Shown here: in pieces, positions 1-8,481 of the stretch
Position numbering within the stretch: the stretch's first letter is position 1
How the letters are laid out: each line of letters opens with the position of its first letter
Assembly: GCA_002919265.1 (NCBI GenBank)
Contig: PKEY01000054.1
Location: 1-35,450, forward strand
DNA from: Hyphomicrobiaceae bacterium
GTDB lineage: Bacteria > Pseudomonadota > Alphaproteobacteria > Rhizobiales > Hyphomicrobiaceae
Reading direction: 5' to 3'
Length of the DNA stretch: 35,450 bases
Notes under the pieces: generated by a model
Database searches by the model: none
Told to the model about the DNA's origin: nothing
What the model saw: only the letters and a program-made list of their open reading frames with translations
Made by a program: the position numbers and the translations under genes

Positions 1-44
1 GTGAACATGGGGGCGCGGAACAGTGAGAGTCAATGCTTAGAGCG

Positions 45-281
45 TCATTCCTTACGCGGCGAAGTGGTCAGCGCCAGCGCATGAAGAGCGTCCCCCATAC
101 GGCCGCCAAGCGCCTCGTAGACCATTTGGTGCTGCTGAACCCGCGTCTTTCCGACGAATGCAGATGACACGACGTGAGCCGCATAGTGATCGCCATCGCC
201 GGCGAGGTCGCGAATGGTGACCTCGGCATCCGGGATGCTCTCTTTTATCAGCCGCTCGATTTCTTTCGCGTCCATCGGCAT
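45..281 (-). CDS. bolA: BolA family protein, 78 aa
   Basis: This is a small BolA-family protein. Such proteins pair with monothiol glutaredoxins (Grx4 type) and act in iron-sulfur cluster handling and iron sensing in the cytoplasm. The sequence shows the short alpha-beta BolA fold pattern with the family hallmark around VQQHQMVYEAL and the region SSAFVGKTRVQQH that holds the conserved histidine. The ORF can be extended upstream, but the ATG at 281 has a clear GGGGAG ribosome site seven bases before it and gives the usual length of about 78 residues, so I chose it. It follows purL on the same strand, an arrangement common in Hyphomicrobiales, where a Grx4 gene often comes next; that gene would lie outside the window. 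The family assignment is firm. The exact subtype (BolA1 versus BolA2/IbaG-like) is inferred from the small size. Confidence 0.88.
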   Translation of the reverse strand: MPMDAKEIERLIKESIPDAEVTIRDLAGDGDHYAAHVVSSAFVGKTRVQQHQMVYEALGGRMGDALHALALTTSPRKE

Positions 282-453
282 GTGAACGTCTCCCCAGGTG
301 GCCAATGTCGTTCGAGCGCGTCCAGCCGTGCGCTTCGTGAATCCCATCCGCAACATATGCGCGGGAAGAGGCGGCCACAATGCCTGCCGCTTGCCTATTC
401 CGACAATTAGAGCACGCCAGCGAACATTGCAAGAACGCGCCGGCTTAACGGCT

Positions 454-2676
454 TTAGGCGCCGCTCATGTAGCGGGGGAGCCAGCTTTCGTGAATGTCGC
501 GCAGCTCAGCCAGCTTGAGCGGCGCCTCGCCAGGCAGGCGTAGCTCGTCTCCGCCGACACGTCCAATGATGCGGGCCGGGAGGGCGAGCAGGCGGGCGCG
601 CTCGATGACGGTCTCTGCCTGATCGGAGGGCACTTCAACGATGTACCGGCCCTGATCCTCACCGAACCAGATCGCGTGGGCTGGCAACGGTCCATCGTAG
701 CCGAGGAGATCGACACCGAGGTTGCCGGCCAGCGCCATCTCGGCGACCGCAACGAGCAGCCCGCCATCGCTGACATCATGAACGGTCCGCACGCCCATCT
801 CACGGATAAGCGAGCGGATCAGCTTGCCGGCCTTGATCTCGTCCGCGAAGTCGACCGGCGGCGGCGCGCCTTCGAGCTTGCCTGCGATGATCTGCTGATA
901 GAGCGATTGCCCGAGATGCCCGGTCTCGCGCCCGATGAGGACGAGGACATTGTCTTCGGCCTTGAGCGCGAGGTCGGCAATCTTCGTGAGATCGGGCACA
1001 AGCCCCACGCCACCAATCGCCGGCGTCGGCGGAATGCCCACACCATTGGTCTCATTATAAAGCGAGACGTTGCCCGACACGACGGGATAGTCGAGTGCGC
1101 GGCACGCCTCGGCCATGCCTTTCACCGCCTGCACGAACTGGCCCATGATCTCCGGTCGCTCAGGGTTGCCGAAGTTCATGTTGTCCGTGATGGCGAGCGG
1201 ATCGGCGCCAACGGCCGTCAAATTGCGCCAGTTTTCGACCACCGCCTGCCGAGTGCCCATGTCGGGATCGGCGGCCACGTAGCGCGGAGTGACATCGCAG
1301 GCCATGGCGATGCCCTTTGTAGTGCCGGGGATACGCACGATGGCGGCGTCCCCGCCTGGCCGTTGCACCGTGTGGCCCCGGACCATGTAATCGTACTGCT
1401 CCCAGATCCAGCGGCGGGAGCAGAGCTGCGGGTGGCCCATCATGGTCTTGAGCGCACCCAGATTGGTGTTGGGGGCGATGACATCCTCGGGTCGGATGAC
1501 CGGGGGCGGGACGGTCGGCACCCATGGCCGTTCATAAACCGGCGCCGAGTGGGCGAGCTTGGAAACCGGAATATCCGCCTCGACCCGGCCCTTGTGCTTG
1601 ACGACCATACGGCCCGTGTCGGTGGTCTGGCCGATGACCGCGAAGTCGAGCCCCCACTTGCGGAAAATGGCCTCCGCCTTGGCCTCGGCCCCCGGCTTCA
1701 GCACCATGAGCATGCGCTCTTGGCTTTCCGAGAGCATCATCTCGTAGGCCGTCATGCCCTCTTCGCGTTGGGGGACGTTGTCGAGGTTGAGCTCGATGCC
1801 GACGCCGCCCTTGTCGGCCATTTCGGACGTCGATGAGGTAAGGCCGGCGGCGCCCATGTCCTGAATGGCAATGATGGCGTCTTCGGCCATCAACTCAAGA
1901 CAGGCTTCGATCAGCAACTTTTCAGTGAACGGGTCGCCGACCTGAACGGTGGGCCGCTTCTCCTCGGAGTTCTCGTCGAACTCGGCGGAGGCCATGGTCG
2001 CGCCGTGGATGCCGTCGCGCCCCGTCTTCGAGCCAACGTAGACGACGGGCAGGCCGACACCCTTTGCCGCCGAGTAGAAGATACGGTCCTTGCGGGCCAA
2101 GCCAACGCACATGGCGTTGACGAGGATGTTGTTGTTGTAGCCGGGGTCGAAGTTGGTCTCGCCGCCAACCGTGGGCACGCCGACGCAGTTGCCGTAGCCG
2201 CCGATGCCCGCCACCACGCCGGAGACGAGATGGCGGGTCTTGGGGTGTGTGGGATCGCCGAAGCGCAGCGCGTTGAGGTTCGCAATTGGCCGCGCGCCCA
2301 TGGTGAACACGTCGCGCATGATGCCGCCGACGCCGGTAGCCGCGCCCTGGTAAGGCTCGATGTAGCTCGGGTGGTTGTGGCTCTCCATCTTGAAGACGGC
2401 ACACCAGCCATCACCAAGATCGACCACGCCCGCGTTTTCGCCCGGCCCCTGGATAACCTGCGGCCCTGAGGTCGGCAGCTGCTTCAGCCAAATGCGCGAC
2501 GACTTATAGGAGCAGTGCTCCGACCACATCACCGAAAAGATGCCGAGCTCGGTCAGCGTTGGCTCCCGGCCCAGGATCTCGAGGAGGCGCTCGTACTCGT
2601 CCGGCTTCAGTCCGTGCTCGGCGACGAGCTCCGGCGTGATGCGAACCTGTGAGGCGGCGGAGGCGCTGGCGTCCAT
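454..2676 (-). CDS. purL: Phosphoribosylformylglycinamidine synthase subunit PurL, 740 aa
   Basis: PurL catalyses the ATP-dependent amidation of FGAR to FGAM, step four of purine synthesis, using ammonia delivered by PurQ with PurS as a bridging subunit. At 740 residues this is the small (three-component) PurL type. Visible motifs are SEHCSYK at 52-58 with the catalytic histidine H54, the nucleotide/metal site KMESHNHPS at 96-104, GAATGVGG at 111-118, and the later VHDVSDGGL of the second AIRS-like half. The ATG at 2676 gives the standard N-terminus, although the ribosome site is weak. It is the fifth gene of a minus-strand purine operon, separated from purQ by a racemase-like gene, and bolA follows about 170 bases downstream. 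No frame damage is seen. Confidence 0.97.
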   Translation of the reverse strand: MDASASAASQVRITPELVAEHGLKPDEYERLLEILGREPTLTELGIFSVMWSEHCSYKSSRIWLKQLPTSGPQVIQGPGENAGVVDLGDGWCAVFKMESHNHPSYIEPYQGAATGVGGIMRDVFTMGARPIANLNALRFGDPTHPKTRHLVSGVVAGIGGYGNCVGVPTVGGETNFDPGYNNNILVNAMCVGLARKDRIFYSAAKGVGLPVVYVGSKTGRDGIHGATMASAEFDENSEEKRPTVQVGDPFTEKLLIEACLELMAEDAIIAIQDMGAAGLTSSTSEMADKGGVGIELNLDNVPQREEGMTAYEMMLSESQERMLMVLKPGAEAKAEAIFRKWGLDFAVIGQTTDTGRMVVKHKGRVEADIPVSKLAHSAPVYERPWVPTVPPPVIRPEDVIAPNTNLGALKTMMGHPQLCSRRWIWEQYDYMVRGHTVQRPGGDAAIVRIPGTTKGIAMACDVTPRYVAADPDMGTRQAVVENWRNLTAVGADPLAITDNMNFGNPERPEIMGQFVQAVKGMAEACRALDYPVVSGNVSLYNETNGVGIPPTPAIGGVGLVPDLTKIADLALKAEDNVLVLIGRETGHLGQSLYQQIIAGKLEGAPPPVDFADEIKAGKLIRSLIREMGVRTVHDVSDGGLLVAVAEMALAGNLGVDLLGYDGPLPAHAIWFGEDQGRYIVEVPSDQAETVIERARLLALPARIIGRVGGDELRLPGEAPLKLAELRDIHESWLPRYMSGA

Positions 2677-2775
2677 GTCAGGGCTGGCTCAGGGCTTAAT
2701 TGCAGACAGGGTGGCTTATAGCGGCGGCGGAGGCAGCTGTCGCCGCTTTATGGCGTCGCTGCCGGCCGCGTTTCC

Positions 2776-3819
2776 TCAGCTTTGCAGGACGGTGTTGGTC
2801 ACGCCCCAGGTGTCGGAGACCAAATATCCCTGCTGCCACGGATCGCTAGGGTCGACGAAGTACTGGTGAATGCCGGTGATCCAGGCGCGGCCCTTGATGG
2901 TGGTCAGCACGGCCTCGACGCCGTTGGTGGTCGTCGTGCCGACGATTCGGCCTTCGAAGCGCGATCCGATAATAGATTCGTGCGTGATGCCTTCCCCGAC
3001 CTTCAGCAGCCCGCGCGCGTAGAGAGCGGCCATGCGGGCAGACGTGCCGGTGCCCGTCGGACTGCGATCCGAGCGGCCGGGCGAGACGATGCAGGTGTTG
3101 CGGATGACGGCATTCGGCTCCGTGAACGGGCAGGCGAACTGCACGATTGAGACGCCGCGGATCTCGGGAAACTCGGGATGCACCACCTCGTGCTGCTCGC
3201 GGGCAGCAATGCGGATCTTTTCGCCGAGAATGGCGAGATCGCGCGCCTCATGCGGCTCCACGGAGAAGCCGAGGGCATGAGCGTCGACGATCGCGTAGAA
3301 CATGCCGCCGTACGCGATATCGACGTGGATGGTGCCGTGCCCCGGGACCTCCAGCGGCGCGTCGAGCTTCGCGGCGAACGATGGGACGTTGGAGATCGTC
3401 ACGGAGACGCATTTACCGTCCCGGCATTCGGCGACGACGTCCACCGGGCCGCCCGGCATGTCGAGGCGCAGCCGCGTCTCCGGCTCCTGCATCGGCACCA
3501 TGCCGGTCTCGAGCAGCACTGTGGTGATGCACATGGTGTTGGAGCCCGACATGGGCGGATACTCGGTCGGCTCCATGATGATGGCGCCGGCGTGCGCATC
3601 GGGCCGGGTCGGCGGGACGATCAGGTTCACATGGCGGGCGACGGAGCCGCGCGGCTCCTGAATAAGCATGCGGCGGATGTGGTCATGCTCACGCTCCATG
3701 GTGAGCTTCTTTTCGAGCATGGTGGCACCAGCCGGCGGCAGCACACCGCCGATGATGACGTCGCCCACCTCACCCTCGGCGTGGCAGCCAACGACGGTAA
3801 TGACGCGGGAGGAACGCAT
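2776..3819 (-). CDS. Proline racemase / hydroxyproline epimerase family protein with altered active site, 347 aa
   Basis: This belongs to the proline racemase superfamily, whose members racemise proline, epimerise 4-hydroxyproline, or dehydrate trans-3-hydroxyproline with two residues acting as acid and base. The fold markers are clear: the N-terminal HAEGEVGDV, the first active-site region MSGSN at 90-94, and the second, DRSPTGTGTSA, at 251-261. In classical racemases these read MCGH and SPCGTGT. Here the first cysteine is Ser91, the second is Thr255, and the histidine after the first glycine is Ser93. Family members with Cys/Thr pairs are dehydratases and Ser/Cys pairs are known, but a Ser/Thr pair does not predict a reaction I can name. 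The start at 3819 has GGAG seven bases upstream. It lies between purQ and purL on the same strand, so it is probably co-transcribed with purine genes. The family is certain; the substrate is unknown. Confidence 0.85.
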   Translation of the reverse strand: MRSSRVITVVGCHAEGEVGDVIIGGVLPPAGATMLEKKLTMEREHDHIRRMLIQEPRGSVARHVNLIVPPTRPDAHAGAIIMEPTEYPPMSGSNTMCITTVLLETGMVPMQEPETRLRLDMPGGPVDVVAECRDGKCVSVTISNVPSFAAKLDAPLEVPGHGTIHVDIAYGGMFYAIVDAHALGFSVEPHEARDLAILGEKIRIAAREQHEVVHPEFPEIRGVSIVQFACPFTEPNAVIRNTCIVSPGRSDRSPTGTGTSARMAALYARGLLKVGEGITHESIIGSRFEGRIVGTTTTNGVEAVLTTIKGRAWITGIHQYFVDPSDPWQQGYLVSDTWGVTNTVLQS

Positions 3820-3836
3820 AGGATCGCTCCGTGAGG

Positions 3837-3892
3837 CTGTGAGATCGTGAAGCCGCAGGCGCCGGTTCGCCTGCGATTTGACGATCTCACAG
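3837..3892. repeat. Long imperfect hairpin between purQ and the racemase-like gene
   Basis: The 56-base element has perfectly complementary 12-base outer arms (3837-3848 and 3881-3892), a five-by-five internal bulge, perfectly complementary 8-base inner arms (3854-3861 and 3868-3875) and a six-base loop. On the minus-strand transcript it starts just after the purQ stop and ends six bases before the ribosome site of the racemase-like gene. It has no T-run on either side, so it is a poor rho-independent terminator. It could be a processing or stability element, an attenuator, or a copy of a dispersed palindromic repeat. The structure is seen directly; its role is inference. Confidence 0.8.
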
Positions 3893-3902
3893 GCCTACGG
3901 CC

Positions 3903-4595
3903 CTACGCGACGAGGCTTTCGACGAGGCTTTCGAACAGCTTGCGGCCTTCCGTGGCGCCCAGCATCGGGTCCGCCGTGTTCTCGGGATGGGGCATGAGGC
4001 CCAGCACACGCCGGCGCTCATCACAAATGCCGGCAATATTATTGAGCGCGCCGTTGGGGTTGGCCTCGGGCGTCACGTTACCGTTCTTGTCGGCGTAGCG
4101 GAACACGACGCGGCCTTCGCCCTCGAGCCGCGCGAGCGTCTCGGGATCCGTGAAGTAATTGCCTTCCGCATGCGCCGCGATGGCGCGCATAACCTCGCCC
4201 TTCTTGAAGCGGCGCGTGAACACGGTGTCGGGCTGCTCGACCCGAAGCCACACGTCCTTGCACACGAACCGGAGCGAGGCGTTGCGCATCAGCACGCCTG
4301 GGAGCAGGCCGGACTCACACAGGATCTGGAAGCCGTTGCAAATGCCGAGCACCGGGGTGCCCTGCTTCGCCTTGGCAATGACGTCGCGCATGATGGGTGA
4401 ACGCGCCGCCATGGCGCCGCAACGGAGATAATCCCCGTAGGAAAAGCCCCCGGGCAATACGATAAGATCGGAGGGCGGGACTTCGGTTTCGCTATGCCAG
4501 ACAAGCTGCGGGGCGCGACCTGAGACGGATTCCAGGACGTCCGCGACATCCTGTTCGCGATTGGTTCCAGGGAAGATGATGACGGAAGCCTTCAT
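3903..4595 (-). CDS. purQ: Phosphoribosylformylglycinamidine synthase glutaminase subunit PurQ, 230 aa
   Basis: PurQ is the class I glutamine amidotransferase subunit that releases ammonia from glutamine for PurL. The sequence starts with the typical KASVIIFPGTN, has the oxyanion region LPGGFSYGDYLRCG at 47-60, the nucleophile Cys86 in GICNGFQIL, and the His203/Glu205 partners in MPHPEN. Length (230) is normal. The gene lies 57 bases after purS and before the racemase-like gene on the minus strand. The end of the gene is followed at once by the long hairpin at 3837-3892. Confidence 0.98.
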   Translation of the reverse strand: MKASVIIFPGTNREQDVADVLESVSGRAPQLVWHSETEVPPSDLIVLPGGFSYGDYLRCGAMAARSPIMRDVIAKAKQGTPVLGICNGFQILCESGLLPGVLMRNASLRFVCKDVWLRVEQPDTVFTRRFKKGEVMRAIAAHAEGNYFTDPETLARLEGEGRVVFRYADKNGNVTPEANPNGALNNIAGICDERRRVLGLMPHPENTADPMLGATEGRKLFESLVESLVA

Positions 4596-4652
4596 GGTGC
4601 CCCGCTGGAGTAGGGCCGGTGATCGCTCGTGGCGGATCGCCGGCGCTGCGTT

Positions 4653-4895
4653 TTAGCCCTCGATCTCGTAAGTATAGTTCTCGATAACGGTGTTCGCGAG
4701 AAGTTCGCGGCACATGCGCTCGACCGTCTCACGTGCGTCCGCCTGGCTGCTGGCCGCGAGCTCGACTTCGAAGAATTTGCCCTGCCGGACGGATTGCACT
4801 CCGCCGATGCCCAGTGCGCCCACTGCGTTCTCGATGGCCTTGCCTTGCGGGTCGAGAACGCCGTTTTTCAGAGTGATGATGATGCGAGCTTTCAT
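4653..4895 (-). CDS. purS: Phosphoribosylformylglycinamidine synthase subunit PurS, 80 aa
   Basis: PurS is the small structural subunit that joins PurL and PurQ and helps pass ammonia between them. The 80-residue sequence begins KARIIITLKNGVLDPQGKAI, contains GIGGVQSVRQGKFFEVEL, and ends with MCRELLANTVIENY, all standard for the family. It sits between purC (145 bases upstream, no gene in the gap) and purQ (57 bases downstream), all on the minus strand, which completes the PurS-PurQ-PurL set for this step. Confidence 0.97.
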   Translation of the reverse strand: MKARIIITLKNGVLDPQGKAIENAVGALGIGGVQSVRQGKFFEVELAASSQADARETVERMCRELLANTVIENYTYEIEG

Positions 4896-5040
4896 GTCAC
4901 GAGCGAATGGTCAGGTACGAAAACGGTCAAGGGCGCTGACTGCGGATACTGAGCGCTGACATCTGCGGATGAAAGCGAACGCGAGCAGCGCGAGCTGCTG
5001 TTTCCCACAACTCTGCGCTACTCGCCACTATTCCATTCGC

Positions 5041-5829
5041 TCAGTTTGGCTTGCCCCCAGGATTCGAAGCCACCAGCACGGGTGCCGCACCTTTCACTGG
5101 CCGGACGTCAGTGAAAACGCCGAGCCGGCGGGCAACCTCCTGGTAGGCCTCGAGCAGGCCGCCCATGTCGCGGCGGAAGCGGTCCTTGTCGAGCTTGTCG
5201 GAAGTCTGGATGTCCCACAGGCGGCAGCAATCCGGGCTGATTTCGTCAGCCAGGACGATCCGCATCTGGTCATTGTCCCACAGCCGGCCGAACTCGACCT
5301 TGAAGTCTACAAGGCGGATGCCGATGCCAAGGAAGAGACCGACGAGAAAGTCGTTGATCCGCAGCGCGAGCTGCATGATTTCGTCGATCTCGTGCGGCGT
5401 CGCCCAGCCGAAGGCGGTGATGTGCTCCTCGGAGACCATCGGGTCACCGAGGTTGTCCGCCTTGTAGTAGAACTCGATGATCGAGCGGGGGAGCTGCATA
5501 CCCTCTTCAAGACCCAGCCGCTGGGCGAGGGAGCCGGCGGCCACGTTCCGCACGACCACCTCGAGCGGAATGATCTCCACCTCGCGGATGAGCTGCTCAC
5601 GCATGTTGAGGCGGCGGATGAAGTGCGTCGGTACGCCGATCTCTCCGAGCCTCTGGAAGATGTACTCGGAGATCCGGTTGTTCAGCACACCCTTGCCTTC
5701 AATCAGCGCGTGCTTCTTGTTGTTGAAGGCCGTGGCATCGTCCTTGAAGTGCTGAATGAGGGTCCCGGGCTCCGGCCCCTCATAAAGCACCTTGGCCTTG
5801 CCCTCATAGATGCGACGGCGCCTGTTCAT
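5041..5829 (-). CDS. purC: SAICAR synthase (phosphoribosylaminoimidazole-succinocarboxamide synthase), 262 aa
   Basis: PurC joins CAIR and aspartate with ATP to make SAICAR in purine synthesis. The N-terminus [15 protein letters not shown] is the usual ATP-grasp-like start, and the middle shows [22 protein letters not shown] and LVDFKVEFG, followed by [14 protein letters not shown], all diagnostic. I chose the ATG at 5829, which has an AGAGGT ribosome site nine bases upstream and matches the family N-terminus MNRRRR. An in-frame ATG at 5856 is a possible alternative that adds nine residues. The longer ORF upstream to 6027 is not typical of the family. A TATATA stretch at 5871-5876, reading toward the gene, could be part of a promoter but no good -35 partner is visible. 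It is the first gene of the pur operon. Confidence 0.96.
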   Translation of the reverse strand: MNRRRRIYEGKAKVLYEGPEPGTLIQHFKDDATAFNNKKHALIEGKGVLNNRISEYIFQRLGEIGVPTHFIRRLNMREQLIREVEIIPLEVVVRNVAAGSLAQRLGLEEGMQLPRSIIEFYYKADNLGDPMVSEEHITAFGWATPHEIDEIMQLALRINDFLVGLFLGIGIRLVDFKVEFGRLWDNDQMRIVLADEISPDCCRLWDIQTSDKLDKDRFRRDMGGLLEAYQEVARRLGVFTDVRPVKGAAPVLVASNPGGKPN

Positions 5830-6191
5830 GGGTATGAGACCTCTAAAGTGAGACATTATGTTCTTTCTTTTATATAGGGGACCGGAACCTTTGACGAACG
5901 GCCTTTTCCCTACCAGGCCCGGGCTGCTTGTGAGCAACTGCAGCGCACCGCCCCCGGCGCGGCGGGGCAATGACCGAGCCCGATGTATTCTCGCCGGGAC
6001 ACTAGCCGAACGCGGGGGCAGAAACAATCTTAACGGCGGGGCCAGTTGACGCGTGTCTAAACGGACGCAGCGAGCAATTGATATCTAGGCAACCTGCGTC
6101 TATGCCTCGCCCCATCAAGCTGGCAAGCGGCAGGCAGCAAGCTTGCCGCAAGTTCCTGGAAGTAAAGCGACCGAGAGGTGGAGAAAAACTG
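5830..6191. other. Divergent intergenic region between purC and the DUF1476 gene
   Basis: These 362 bases separate two divergent genes and should hold both promoters. The only weak hint is the TATATA at 5871-5876 facing purC. No riboswitch fold, operator palindrome or small gene with a convincing ribosome site could be recognised. Confidence 0.5.
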
Positions 6192-6518
6192 ATGACGACC
6201 TTCGACGAACGCGAAAAAGCTTTCGAGAAAAAATTCGCCCACGACCAGGAACTGAAGTTTAAGGCCGAGGCCAGACGCAATAAATTGCTCGCAGAATGGG
6301 CTGCGGAGAAGCTCGGATTATCTGGAGCCGAGGTCGAAGACTACATCAGAGCTGTTGTCCGGGCCGACCTCGCCGAGGCTGGCGACCAGGATGTCTTCCG
6401 TAAGGTTCGCGGCGACTTCGACGCCAAGGGCGTCCAGATCAGCGACGAAGAACTGCGCAGCAAGATGCAGGAGTTCCTCGCCGAGGCCGTGAAGCAGGTC
6501 GAAGCCAGCCGCACCTGA
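6192..6518 (+). CDS. DUF1476 protein, F1Fo-ATPase inhibitor (zeta subunit) family, 108 aa
   Basis: Proteins of this family are the zeta subunit of alphaproteobacterial ATP synthases, first described in Paracoccus denitrificans, and block ATP hydrolysis by inserting their N-terminal helix into F1. The sequence shows the family start MTTFDEREKAFEKKFAHD, which is the predicted inhibitory segment, then the conserved FKAEARRNKLLAEWAAEKLG and a helical C-terminal bundle. The ATG at 6192 follows a purine-rich GGTGGAG region; the longer upstream reading is not conserved sequence. The gene is divergent from purC, an arrangement I recall as common in Hyphomicrobiales. Function as an inhibitor is inferred from the family; not every homologue has been shown to inhibit. 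Confidence 0.9.
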   Translation: MTTFDEREKAFEKKFAHDQELKFKAEARRNKLLAEWAAEKLGLSGAEVEDYIRAVVRADLAEAGDQDVFRKVRGDFDAKGVQISDEELRSKMQEFLAEAVKQVEASRT

Positions 6519-6548
6519 TCTTTAGGAAGGTTTTACAACTTGTGAGTG

Positions 6549-6580
6549 GCCGCCGGGCTCAGTCCTTGTCGCCCGGCGGC
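6549..6580. terminator. Nine-base-pair GC hairpin at a convergent gene junction (weak terminator candidate)
   Basis: Perfect 9-base arms (6549-6557 and 6572-6580) enclose a 14-base loop that contains the stop codon of the minus-strand dehydrogenase gene. It sits between two convergent genes, where a terminator is expected. No T-run follows on either strand, so it is not a classical rho-independent terminator. Confidence 0.35.
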
Positions 6581-7443
6581 AACACTTCCAGCACCGCCGC
6601 GCCGTCCAGCTCGCTCTTTCCTTGAGCCACGAGCATTCGGAACAGGGTCAGCGCCTGAGCGGCCATCGGCATGGCGAGATGCTTGCTGCGGGCCGCGTCG
6701 TTCAGCATCTCCAGATCCTTGAGGACTTGCCTGGCGTAACCTTTGGGCGTCCAGTCGCGCGCGATCATCCGTTCCAGCAGCACAGGCAGAAGGTTCGAGC
6801 CCGCGTACCCGCTTCCGAGCGCCTGCGGGATCTTGCCGGCGTCGATGCCATAGGTTTCGGCGAGCCTCAGCGCCTCGGCGATCACGCAGTAGTTCGTCAA
6901 CACCAGCGTCTGATTGACCAGCTTGGTCGCCTGGCCGGCTCCCGGGCCGCCCATGTGGGTGAAGGTTCCGAGGTTGGCCATGAGAGGGGTGACCTTGGCG
7001 ATCGCCTCATCCGATCCGCCGGCCATGATGGCGAGAGTTCCTGCCTCCGCGGCGGCAGGACCGCCTGAGACCGGGGCATCCACCATGCTCACACCAGCCT
7101 TTTCAGCAAGGAGCTTGGCCAGCCGCCGTGTTGTCTCGATCTCGGTCGTTGAATGATCGACGAAGACCTTGCCGCGTACGTTCGATGCGGTGAGCAATCC
7201 CTGGGGGCCTTCCACCACGTCCACAACGGCGGCGGTTGAGATCACGCAGGCGAGGATCACATCAGCCGCATCGGCAACCGCGGCGGGTGATGCGGCGCGC
7301 TCGACACCATACTGCGCGGCAGCTTCTGTCTTTGCAGGGTCGATATCGTAGCCGATGACGCGGTGCCCGGTCGCGATCAGTCGGCGCGTGAAACCCGTAC
7401 CCATCAATCCAAGTCCGATGAATCCGACGACCGGATTTGCCAT
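6559..7443 (-). CDS. NAD(P)-dependent beta-hydroxyacid dehydrogenase (3-hydroxyisobutyrate dehydrogenase family), 294 aa
   Basis: This family oxidises short 3-hydroxy acids such as 3-hydroxyisobutyrate, or reduces tartronate semialdehyde or succinic semialdehyde. The N-terminal Rossmann motif GFIGLGLMG is at 7-15, the substrate loop DAPVSGGP at 122-129, and the catalytic lysine is K174 in KLVNQ. Length is normal. The ATG at 7443 follows a strong GGGAGGAG site. It stands alone on the minus strand, convergent with the DUF1476 gene, so the neighbours do not tell the substrate. I leave the symbol empty because mmsB, garR and related paralogues cannot be separated by eye. Confidence 0.9.
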   Translation of the reverse strand: MANPVVGFIGLGLMGTGFTRRLIATGHRVIGYDIDPAKTEAAAQYGVERAASPAAVADAADVILACVISTAAVVDVVEGPQGLLTASNVRGKVFVDHSTTEIETTRRLAKLLAEKAGVSMVDAPVSGGPAAAEAGTLAIMAGGSDEAIAKVTPLMANLGTFTHMGGPGAGQATKLVNQTLVLTNYCVIAEALRLAETYGIDAGKIPQALGSGYAGSNLLPVLLERMIARDWTPKGYARQVLKDLEMLNDAARSKHLAMPMAAQALTLFRMLVAQGKSELDGAAVLEVLPPGDKD

Positions 7444-7623
7444 GGCTCTCCTCCCTCACTCCAATGAATCGTCAGCCGCAAAATAGCGGACAATTCTCAT
7501 TGTGACACGTCACGCACAAGAGCTGATCGAACCGCCCTCGCCAGCCGCGAGAATCTCGGCCTATATTGTCCGACCGGTGAGGATTTGAGGCGGGAGCGAA
7601 AAGCTCCAGAAACGGGGGAAACA

Positions 7624-8481
7624 ATGCGCCCTGTAACAATCGCGCTGGCCGTGGCGGGCCTGCTGGCGGCGACTTCTGCTTTTGCCGAGTGCCCAGGCAA
7701 TCCAAATGCCGTCGGACTGTCAAGAACCGTTGAGATCGACACGACCGGCGGACCGGGTTTCGGCTTCGAGCAGTACAGGATGCACGATTTCCTCATGAAC
7801 AAGGAGGTCGTGCTCACATTTGACGACGGACCGTGGCCGGAGAATACGCGCGCGGTGCTGAACGCCCTCGATGAGCACTGCGTGAAGGCCACCTTCTTCA
7901 TCATCGGCAAGCACGCGATCTGGCACCCTGATATTCTCAAGGACGTTGCGGCCCGTGGGCATACCATCGGTACGCATACGTGGTCGCACGCCAATCTCCG
8001 CAAAATGAAGCCGGAGAAGGCCAAGGAGGAGATCGAGAAGGGGCTGAGCGCGGTGAAGGTCGCTCTTGGCGGAAATCCCGCGCCGTTCTTCCGTTTCCCC
8101 TATCTGCAGGATCCGAATGAGCTGGTGACCTATTTGGGCTCGCGCAACATCGCCATCTTCTCCCACGATGTCGACAGCTTCGACTTCAAGCACCGGAAGC
8201 CGGAGGTGATGGTGAAGGCGCTGATGGCCAAGCTGGAGAAGAAGGGGAAGGGCATCATTCTGATGCACGACTTCCAGAAGGTCACCGCCAAGGCCATGCC
8301 GATGCTGCTCAACGAGCTGGCGGCGAAGGGTTACAAGGTCGTCCACATGGTGCCGAAGGCGCCGGCGACAACGATGCCGGAATACGACCAGCTGGCACAG
8401 GCCGAGGTCAAAGGGCCTGTTGGCTCGGGCCGTCCGACCTCGAGTGTCGTGAAGACGATCAGCGCAGGCCCCACTCAGTAG
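7624..8481 (+). CDS. Secreted polysaccharide deacetylase (NodB homology domain), 285 aa
   Basis: This is an exported carbohydrate esterase of family CE4, which removes acetyl groups from N-acetylated sugars in peptidoglycan, chitin-like polymers or exopolysaccharide. A signal peptide covers residues 1-21 and ends in SAFA before a glutamate. The five-motif pattern is visible: TFDDGP at 65-70 with the catalytic base and metal aspartates D67/D68, HTWSH at 118-122 with the two metal histidines, RFPY at 157-160, and LMHD at 213-216 with the catalytic histidine. The ATG at 7624 has GGGGGAAA just upstream; an in-frame start 39 bases earlier would hide the signal peptide. Its last seven bases overlap the end of the opposing transglycosylase-like gene. 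The exact polymer is unknown. Confidence 0.9.
   Translation: MRPVTIALAVAGLLAATSAFAECPGNPNAVGLSRTVEIDTTGGPGFGFEQYRMHDFLMNKEVVLTFDDGPWPENTRAVLNALDEHCVKATFFIIGKHAIWHPDILKDVAARGHTIGTHTWSHANLRKMKPEKAKEEIEKGLSAVKVALGGNPAPFFRFPYLQDPNELVTYLGSRNIAIFSHDVDSFDFKHRKPEVMVKALMAKLEKKGKGIILMHDFQKVTAKAMPMLLNELAAKGYKVVHMVPKAPATTMPEYDQLAQAEVKGPVGSGRPTSSVVKTISAGPTQ

Noticed and set aside
1-44. Possible start of a glutaredoxin gene expected after bolA
   Set aside because: Only 44 bases remain and they contain no recognisable coding start on the minus strand.
676-1836. A 386-codon open frame antisense to purL
   Set aside because: It lies wholly opposite purL, has no ribosome site and shows the Arg/His/Asp-rich composition of an antisense shadow in a GC-rich gene.
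2720-2747. Seven-base inverted repeat between purL and the racemase-like gene
   Set aside because: Short arms, no T-run and position inside an operon make it likely to be chance in GC-rich sequence.
4969-5877. A 302-codon open frame antisense to purC
   Set aside because: It mirrors the purC coding frame; purC has unmistakable family motifs.
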